NCBI GenBank assembly: GCA_937996605.1
Contig: CALKVB010000295.1
Location: 1-20,019 of the forward strand
Source: an uncultured Oxalobacteraceae bacterium
Lineage (GTDB): Bacteria > Pseudomonadota > Gammaproteobacteria > Burkholderiales > Burkholderiaceae_D
Length of the DNA stretch: 20,019 bases
Reading direction: 5' to 3'
Positions 14,919-20,019 of the stretch are shown in pieces (positions within the stretch are counted from its first letter, which is position 1; each line of letters opens with the position of its first letter). The position numbers and the translations under genes are program-made. Under the pieces are notes generated by a model. It saw only the letters and a list, made by a program, of their open reading frames with translations, did not search any database and had not been told where the DNA came from.

Positions 14919-17714
14919 TTATTTGCCTTGTTTGCTTTGGTCGCCAGCGATGATGATATTGATCGCGTCAGCTTTGATCAATTTGCGTAATGCAGCATTG
15001 ACTTGAGCGACCGTCAATTTGCTGACCTTGGCTTCAAGATCCTTGTCGAAGCTTAGAGTTCTGCCAATATTGAGGTAGGCGGCTAACTGATTGGCGAGGT
15101 TTGGATCTTGGGTGCGGCCAACTTCGTCTGATTGACGCCATGCTTTTTTCGCATCAACTAACTCAGATTCAGTGAAACCTTCGGCGATGGCTTTTTGCAA
15201 CTCTTCACGTAATGCCGCCTCGACCTTGCCTGTATTTTGTGGAGCACTCAGGGCATAGGCAAACCAGATCGACGCTGGGTCTTGACTTGGCACGCTCAAT
15301 TGCGATCCTACGCCATAAGATAAGCCTTCTTTTTGGCGAATACGATCCGCTAAACGGCTACGTAAGGCACCGCCACCTAACATGTGATCCGCCATAATTA
15401 AGGCTGGATAATCATCGGCAGTATCTTTGATCGCAATTGGATGAACCGCCAATAAGAAGCTACTTGCTTTATCTGGGGTATCCATCACAATTTTTTGTGC
15501 GCTAGTCGTTTTTATCGTACGAGCGATACGGCTGTAGGTTTGTTTGGACTTCCAGTTGCCGAACAATTCATTGAGTTGCGTTTTGAGTGCTGCAGCATCA
15601 AAGTCACCAACGGCCGCGAAGCTTGCGGCATTTGCACCGTAGAACTCTTGGTAGAAGGCTTTTATGTCTTCTAATTTGACATTTTTATTGGCCGCAAGTT
15701 GTTCTTGCAAAGTGCCAACATGACGCACATGGCCAGCAGCCGTTGCATCGGTTAAACGCCCCAAAGCGTTGATCGCTAATGGCTGTGGCTCTGGCAAAGA
15801 TTGCTCTAAGCGACCAATCACAGCCAATTTGTGTTCTTCAAACTCTTTGGCTGGGAAGCTTGGAGTTTTCAACACTTCTGCTAACAGCCTAACCGCTGCT
15901 GCTAAATTGTCGCGCGTGGTCGTAATATTTGCAGCAACTCCTTCTGGGCCGCCAGCGATACTCACTTGTGCGTTCAGTTTGTCGAAGGCGTCTTTGATTT
16001 CTTGACGACTTAAGCGTTCACTACCTTTGTTGAGCAAGGCAGCGGTAAATTGACCGATTTCAGCTTTGCCGTTCAGGCTTGTCTCGGAGCCTAAATTCAG
16101 ACGCAAGTTGATGCTGACCGTAGAACCTTTAGTTTTCTTTGGCAACAAAGCTAACTTCATACCATTGGATAAAGTGGAACGTTGTGTACGCGCCTCGATA
16201 TTTGCAGGGCTCGTATCGAAAGCCTCGCCTTGTTCGATTGTTGCTTTGCCTTTGTAGTCCTTTACTAATGCGCTAATATCCGGCGTGTTAGGTACTTCCG
16301 TACGGTCTGCGGTTTCCGTCGGAATAAAACGGCCCAATGTGCGATTGCTTGGCTTCAAATATTTGATCGCAGTTGCTTGGATATCAGCAATCGTGGCTTT
16401 TTCAGTGACGTCACGATCAATGAAGAACAGACGCCAATCACCTGCTGCCATTGATTCGGTTAGCGCCACAGTCAATCGCGCGGTATCATTCATGACTAAC
16501 TGAATTTGTTTATTCGCATTTTGTTTAGCGCGATCTAATTCAGCTTGTGTAATAGGATTGGTTTTTAAATCCTCCAACACTTTCAGCATTGCATCCTGCG
16601 CGGCATCGAGATCTTTGTCTTTGGGAACGTGCGCGCCGAAGATACCGTAGCTAGGCTCAAGATTACTCACAGAATTAAAGCTGACGCGCGTTGCAAGCTT
16701 TGTTTCGACTAAAGCTTTGTGCAAGCGTCCACTAGGAGCATTGGTCAGAATATCTGACAATAAACCCAAATAAGTAGAATCAACATGTGAGGATGGTGCC
16801 ATATGGTAGCCAGCACCAACGAATTGTGTGCCACCAGAACGGCGCACTGTCACAGAGCGCTCACCATCTTGCGTCGGTTCTTTAGTATAGGTCGGTTCGA
16901 TAACACGGCTAGGTTTAGGGATGCGGCCGAACAAATCACTGACTTGTTTTAAAATCTTCGCTTCATCGAATTTGCCTGCAACGATCAAAGTTGCATTGTC
17001 CGGTTGGTAGTATTTTTTGTAAAAGGCGCGCAAACGTGGGATGTTAACTTGCTCAATATCGGAACGCGCACCTATCGTTGATTTGCCGTAGTTGTGCCAA
17101 TCAAATGCCACCGCCTGAATACGTTCAGTAGTCACGCCAATAGGATCGCTTTCACCAATTTCAAATTCATTACGGACGACCGTCATTTCGCCTTTTTGTG
17201 TTTTGGTATTCCACAAATCGTTTTGATCGATGGCAGCATTCACCATACGATCAGCCTCTAAGGCTAACATTTGACGTAGATTATCTTCGTTTGCAGGGAA
17301 GGTAGCGTAATAATTGGTACGGTCGTACCAGGTAGTGCCATTGAATTCTGCGCCTGTGCTATTCAATACTTCCACAGGGGTCTTAGTCCCTTTCTTGATA
17401 CCGAAATTCGCGCTTGGTTTAAATAACAAATGCTCAAGCAAGTGAGCCATGCCTGTTTCGCCATAGTTTTCATGACGGGAACCGACCATATAAACAATAT
17501 TGGTCGTGATTGTCGGCTTACTCGCGTCAGGGAATAAAATTACGCGCATGCCATTGTTCAGTTTGTATTCGGTAATACCCTCAACCGAAGTGACTTTGAC
17601 CGCACCGCTAATTTGCTTTGCGGAAATGGTGCCGGCTGCAGGAGCAGTATTTGGCATCGCGAGCACTGGAGAGATGATGCCAGCACTCAACATGAGTAGA
17701 GTAATAAGTTTCAC
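14919..17714 (-). CDS. Exported M16 (insulinase/pitrilysin) zinc metallopeptidase, two-half form
   Basis: 931 residues. The N terminus MKLITLLMLSAGIISPVLA is a signal peptide, so periplasmic. The N-terminal half holds the inverted zinc motif HLLEH (residues 91-95: H91, E94, H95), with a likely third ligand in VVRNE (E183). An M16_C domain follows. From about residue 515 the fold repeats (LSNGMKLALLPKKTKGSTVS) but with IGQFTAALL instead of HxxEH, so the second half is catalytically silent and carries the R/Y substrate-binding region (RLADRIRQKEGLSYGVG). This clam-shell arrangement is typical of roughly 900-residue M16 enzymes, which degrade small peptides. The start is GTG 17714, with AGGA (17724-17721) six bases upstream. 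A candidate promoter lies at 17752-17781. The gene ends at its own terminator. Confidence 0.95.
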   Translation of the reverse strand: MKLITLLMLSAGIISPVLAMPNTAPAAGTISAKQISGAVKVTSVEGITEYKLNNGMRVILFPDASKPTITTNIVYMVGSRHENYGETGMAHLLEHLLFKPSANFGIKKGTKTPVEVLNSTGAEFNGTTWYDRTNYYATFPANEDNLRQMLALEADRMVNAAIDQNDLWNTKTQKGEMTVVRNEFEIGESDPIGVTTERIQAVAFDWHNYGKSTIGARSDIEQVNIPRLRAFYKKYYQPDNATLIVAGKFDEAKILKQVSDLFGRIPKPSRVIEPTYTKEPTQDGERSVTVRRSGGTQFVGAGYHMAPSSHVDSTYLGLLSDILTNAPSGRLHKALVETKLATRVSFNSVSNLEPSYGIFGAHVPKDKDLDAAQDAMLKVLEDLKTNPITQAELDRAKQNANKQIQLVMNDTARLTVALTESMAAGDWRLFFIDRDVTEKATIADIQATAIKYLKPSNRTLGRFIPTETADRTEVPNTPDISALVKDYKGKATIEQGEAFDTSPANIEARTQRSTLSNGMKLALLPKKTKGSTVSINLRLNLGSETSLNGKAEIGQFTAALLNKGSERLSRQEIKDAFDKLNAQVSIAGGPEGVAANITTTRDNLAAAVRLLAEVLKTPSFPAKEFEEHKLAVIGRLEQSLPEPQPLAINALGRLTDATAAGHVRHVGTLQEQLAANKNVKLEDIKAFYQEFYGANAASFAAVGDFDAAALKTQLNELFGNWKSKQTYSRIARTIKTTSAQKIVMDTPDKASSFLLAVHPIAIKDTADDYPALIMADHMLGGGALRSRLADRIRQKEGLSYGVGSQLSVPSQDPASIWFAYALSAPQNTGKVEAALREELQKAIAEGFTESELVDAKKAWRQSDEVGRTQDPNLANQLAAYLNIGRTLSFDKDLEAKVSKLTVAQVNAALRKLIKADAINIIIAGDQSKQGK

Positions 17715-17751
17715 AATAAATCCTAAAAAAAACCAAGAAGCGCAAACATAG

Positions 17752-17781
17752 TGGATAGTAAAAATATTTGCAATTAGTCAA
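17752..17781 (-). promoter_or_regulatory. Candidate promoter of the M16 peptidase gene
   Basis: On the minus strand, TTGACT (17781-17776) matches the -35 consensus at five of six positions. It is followed 18 bases later by TATCCA (17757-17752) as a moderate -10. The surrounding bases are very A/T-rich, which also suits an upstream-element effect. Transcription would begin about 30 bases before the GTG start. Confidence 0.45.
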
Positions 17782-17880
17782 AAGAAATTTTTAAAAAAAT
17801 AACAGTTTTTAATGGGTTTGCACCAAAGTCTTCTTGATCTAGTGCAATAATTAGGCCGCCGATCCTGATTTACTCCTACT

Positions 17881-18588
17881 TCAGATTAAACTAAATTGAA
17901 TTGGCTCAGAAGGCTTAGTATCTGTAGGTGTGTCAGGGGTTTTCTTTTTCGTAAGGCTCGGTGCTGGTTTCGCCCACATTTTTTCGGCGGGATACAGCTG
18001 TAAAAAGGCGCGTGCCATTTCAGGGTTGGTGCAACTGAGCCACTCATCGTAATCCTCTTCTCCAAGAATCACCAAAGAACGCTTTTCATCACCTGGCTGA
18101 TGAAAACGTTTCATCAGCGGGTGTTCGTCGGCGTTAATCGTGATCTGGCAAAAGGAGAAGCTTTGTTGTCCTTCCCCCTCGTCCCAACTACGATAAATAC
18201 CAGCGACCGCGAAATCGCTACTGCCATGGAGACCGATCTGCCAGCGCTCGGCTTTGCCGCACTCGTAGTTCGGCTCAAAGAAATCTTGAAGGGGTACTAA
18301 ACATAACTGCGAGCGGCGCCAAGCATTGGCATAGCTGCGCAATTCGCCAATCGTCTCGGCGCGGGCGTTCATGGTGGAGAAACGTTTTGTTCCAGCGGCC
18401 ATTTTATTTTTGGGGATCATGCTATAGACCCCCAACTGTGCTCGCCTACGCTTCAAATCATCGTGGGTAATAAATGGTGCACTGTAGTCCTGCCAAGTTT
18501 CAGGACGCCAATCGATACCAGTTTGGTCGATGGCATCAAACTTTGCAGCGATTTGATCTTTTCGAGTGGGAGTGTAGTTGACGCACAT
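17881..18588 (-). CDS. SRAP-domain protein (YedK/HMCES type)
   Basis: 235 residues of the SOS-response-associated peptidase (SRAP) family, which forms a thiazolidine crosslink to abasic sites in single-stranded DNA through the N-terminal cysteine. Key residues are all present: C2 (after Met removal), N74 in STMNARAET, E105 in FFEPNYE and H156 in ITINADEHPLM. The sequence begins MCVNY instead of the MCGRF of E. coli YedK. The last 30 residues are a Lys/Pro/Thr-rich tail that looks disordered. No LexA-type box was recognised in the 136-base gap shared with the divergent VOC gene, only a 12-base palindrome at 18658-18669 (GCTAATGTTAGC). Cytoplasmic. Confidence 0.93.
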   Translation of the reverse strand: MCVNYTPTRKDQIAAKFDAIDQTGIDWRPETWQDYSAPFITHDDLKRRRAQLGVYSMIPKNKMAAGTKRFSTMNARAETIGELRSYANAWRRSQLCLVPLQDFFEPNYECGKAERWQIGLHGSSDFAVAGIYRSWDEGEGQQSFSFCQITINADEHPLMKRFHQPGDEKRSLVILGEEDYDEWLSCTNPEMARAFLQLYPAEKMWAKPAPSLTKKKTPDTPTDTKPSEPIQFSLI

Positions 18589-18724
18589 AGTTTAATGATT
18601 CGGTGATGAGGTCAATTGCAGATGGGGTCGGCGCAAGCGCATTGCGACATAGAGACTGCTAATGTTAGCATGAGCTATCGAAACCATCGTTTTAAACCTG
18701 TAATTACCATTGGGAGGGGAGCAG

Positions 18725-19102
18725 ATGTCTTTACAAGTTTCCGAAATCGGTCAAATTGCCATTGCGGTCAACGACATCGATCAGGCACGTGCGTTTTATC
18801 GCGATGTATTAGGCCTGCAATTTCTGTTTGACGCGCCGCCGGCCTTAAGTTTTTTCACGTGTGGCAGTGTTCGTCTCATGTTGACGACCTTGCAAGGTGA
18901 TCCCGCTGATCATAAAACCTCGAGTATTTACTACAAGGTGGCTGATCTTAGGCAGGCTGATCAACAATTACAGAAAGTAGGAATTGCTTGGGAGCGGGCG
19001 CCCAGCTTCGTTGCTAAAATGCCCGACCATGATTTATGGATGGGATTCGTGCGTGACCCTGATCGTAATTTGATCGGACTGATGGAAGAGCGTCGCGTTT
19101 GA
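18725..19102 (+). CDS. VOC (glyoxalase/dioxygenase fold) protein
   Basis: 125 residues forming a single vicinal-oxygen-chelate module pair: GQIAIAVNDIDQARAFYRDVLGLQF, then SSIYYKVADLRQADQQLQKVG, and the final GFVRDPDRNLIGLMEE. Metal ligands would be a residue near the first strand (Q11 where histidine is common), a central one, and the C-terminal glutamate (MEE); the first position is not histidine, so metal binding is uncertain. Function is not predictable: family members include glyoxalase I, dioxygenases and antibiotic-binding proteins. Start ATG 18725 is certain because GGGAGG (18712-18717) lies seven bases upstream; a TTG at 18710 would include the ribosome site in the coding region. Confidence 0.9.
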   Translation: MSLQVSEIGQIAIAVNDIDQARAFYRDVLGLQFLFDAPPALSFFTCGSVRLMLTTLQGDPADHKTSSIYYKVADLRQADQQLQKVGIAWERAPSFVAKMPDHDLWMGFVRDPDRNLIGLMEERRV

Positions 19103-19125
19103 CTCAACTCAGCGTCACTGTCGTG

Positions 19126-19161
19126 CTCACTTATGCGCCCACTTATGTGCCCACTTATTTT
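19126..19161. repeat. 12-bp tandem repeat overlapping the 5-formyl-THF cyclo-ligase stop
   Basis: CTCACTTATGCG (19126-19137), CCCACTTATGTG (19138-19149) and CCCACTTATTTT (19150-19161) are three near-identical 12-bp units. The third contains the minus-strand stop codon at 19155-19157. The repeat fills most of the gap between the convergent VOC and cyclo-ligase genes. Confidence 0.85.
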
Positions 19162-19769
19162 GACCGTGAATAAGTTGCGCTCTCGGTCAAGATCAAATTT
19201 AAGGCGATATCGTAGTGGTCGGGCATAAAAGTCGCTTGACTCAATTCGTAGGCGATTCCTATGCTAAAAGCCTGTGGGTAAAGCGCTAACGTGCGGTCAT
19301 AGAATCCGCCGCCATATCCCAGACGATAATTGTTTTGATTAAATCCAACGCAAGGGGCTAAAACCATATCAGGCACGATAGCCGCTTCGCGCTCGACAGG
19401 CATGGGAATGCCATAAGCATCCTTTTCCATGGCTTGGCCCGGTGTCCAAGCAACAAACTTGAGGGCCTGCCCTTTAGCAAGCACGATAGGCAGCGCTAGC
19501 GCGATCCCCGATTGATGGAGCTGGATAAAACAATCCAAGAGCATAGGTTCTGATTGAATTGGCCAATACATGGCTAAGCAAGAAGGACGCTGTTCTTGAA
19601 CCAGTTCGCTTAGCCGAGCAGCAATCGCCTTGTCCCAATCTTGCTTTGTTGATACTTCTATGGCGCTGCGTTGGTGACGCAGCTGACGGCGTAATTCGCT
19701 GCGCTCAAGCAAATTTGACTCATGCGAGAGCGTTTTTTCTTCTTTTACCTGATTCGGTGGCTGTGTCAT
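19155..19769 (-). CDS. 5-formyltetrahydrofolate cyclo-ligase
   Basis: 204 residues of the YgfA/MTHFS family, which uses ATP to convert 5-formyltetrahydrofolate to 5,10-methenyltetrahydrofolate and so clears an inhibitory folate. Signatures include the N-terminal RSELRRQLRHQRSAI, MYWPIQSEPML, the active-site LGYGGGFYDR segment (in GFNQNNYRLGYGGGFYDRTL) and the final GIAYELSQ. The first 20 residues are a polar extension before the fold; ATG 19769 was used though no strong ribosome site precedes it. In many proteobacteria the 6S RNA gene lies just upstream of this gene; I do not recognise it here. It is divergent from a truncated exported protein. Confidence 0.95.
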   Translation of the reverse strand: MTQPPNQVKEEKTLSHESNLLERSELRRQLRHQRSAIEVSTKQDWDKAIAARLSELVQEQRPSCLAMYWPIQSEPMLLDCFIQLHQSGIALALPIVLAKGQALKFVAWTPGQAMEKDAYGIPMPVEREAAIVPDMVLAPCVGFNQNNYRLGYGGGFYDRTLALYPQAFSIGIAYELSQATFMPDHYDIALNLILTESATYSRSK

Positions 19770-19834
19770 ACTGTCAATAAGATCGAGGGCTTAGCCAAAA
19801 ATAGCTCTTTTGAAGTTCATTGTGCGTATGATTT

Positions 19835-19860
19835 GAGTAGTTTGTAGAGGGTCTCTACTC
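19835..19860. promoter_or_regulatory. Overlapping inverted repeats in the divergent gap
   Basis: GAGTAG (19835-19840) pairs with CTACTC (19855-19860), and GTAGAG (19844-19849) pairs with CTCTAC (19853-19858), sharing the right arm. The two hairpins cannot form together. They lie between the divergent cyclo-ligase and exported-protein genes and could be an operator or leader structure. Confidence 0.3.
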
Positions 19861-19906
19861 GTGCGCAGAATCGAAGCTGAGCAAGTTTAAATTATGTTTT
19901 AGAAAA

Positions 19907-19988
19907 ATGCGAAATAAAAAATTGAAGTCCCTAACTTCACAGACACTTCTTGTCGGTAGTTTGTGTATGTTAGCAGTATTCTCCCCAC
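19907..19988 (+). CDS. Start of an exported protein, cut by contig end (possibly lytic transglycosylase)
   Basis: From ATG 19907 the frame encodes MRNKKLKSLTSQTLLVGSLC, then MLAVFSP. The basic start (RNKKLK) followed by a hydrophobic stretch (TLLVGSLCMLAVF) is a typical Sec signal peptide. The frame then runs into adapter sequence, so only about 27 codons are genomic. Ribosome-site support is weak. In several Burkholderiales a soluble lytic transglycosylase gene is divergent from the cyclo-ligase gene; that identity is an inference from remembered neighbourhood, not from this short sequence. Confidence 0.55.
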
Positions 19989-20019
19989 AGATCGGAAGAG
20001 CGTCGTGTAGGGAAAGAGT
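19989..20019. other. Illumina adapter read-through (artefact)
   Basis: The last 31 bases begin AGATCGGAAGAGC and end GGGAAAGAGT, matching the Illumina TruSeq universal adapter in reverse complement, base for base as I remember it. It is not genomic. The first two bases (AG) could also be genomic by chance. It shows that the window ends at an assembly contig end with untrimmed reads. Confidence 0.97.

Noticed and set aside
19770..19906. 6S RNA (ssrS), often found upstream of the cyclo-ligase gene
   Set aside because: Neither strand shows the long closing stem with central bubble or sequence blocks I associate with 6S RNA, and the gap is shorter than the usual gene.
1..20019. Mobile elements, CRISPR arrays, defence or toxin-antitoxin genes
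   Set aside because: No transposase, recombinase, repeat-spacer pattern or small paired gene module was seen; the genes are ordinary chromosomal families.

Overview
This is ordinary chromosomal sequence from a betaproteobacterium, most likely order Burkholderiales and near Oxalobacteraceae (Undibacterium/Herminiimonas-like). That placement is an inference from protein style: a DUF3422 membrane protein, a SRAP protein starting M-C-V-N-Y, a tcdA gene, and 5-formyltetrahydrofolate cyclo-ligase divergent from an exported protein. Base composition looks close to balanced. I see no transposase, integrase, phage gene, CRISPR array, rRNA or tRNA. The last 31 bases (19989-20019) are Illumina adapter, so the right edge is the end of an assembled contig and not biological sequence.

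Layout. 2-1012 (+) is the C-terminal end of a GAF/histidine kinase cut by the left edge. A roughly 380-base gene-free stretch follows, then a DUF3422 membrane protein (1392-2768, +). Next comes a histone-deacetylase-like protein (2913-3848, +) with its own likely promoter, and 101 bases later a large Pat/YfiQ-type protein acetyltransferase (3950-6628, +). Together these two look like a lysine-acylation writer/eraser pair. Converging on them is an XRE-type regulator (6690-7466, -), divergent from an MsrA-like protein (7647-8180, +) whose catalytic cysteine is an arginine. A strong bidirectional terminator separates that gene from pdxH (8263-8898, -), which is followed upstream by a hemerythrin-domain protein (9014-9547, -). 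tcdA (9792-10607, +) converges on a soluble histidine kinase with a helical N-terminal region (10627-12735, -). Upstream on the minus strand lie a DMT/EamA transporter (12859-13755), an exported metallophosphoesterase (13829-14755) and an exported double-domain M16 peptidase (14919-17714) with its own terminator. The right end has a SRAP/YedK-type DNA-protein crosslink protein (17881-18588, -), a VOC/glyoxalase-fold protein (18725-19102, +), 5-formyltetrahydrofolate cyclo-ligase (19155-19769, -) and the signal peptide of a truncated exported protein (19907 onward, +).

How the genes relate. Most are independent housekeeping or stress genes: vitamin B6 salvage, tRNA t6A cyclisation, folate repair, abasic-site protection, envelope proteolysis. 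The parts most worth a second look are the acetyltransferase/deacetylase pair, with an acetyltransferase that keeps the ACD-type catalytic histidine; the MsrA-fold protein that has lost three of five active-site residues; and three short tandem duplications that each overlap a stop codon.
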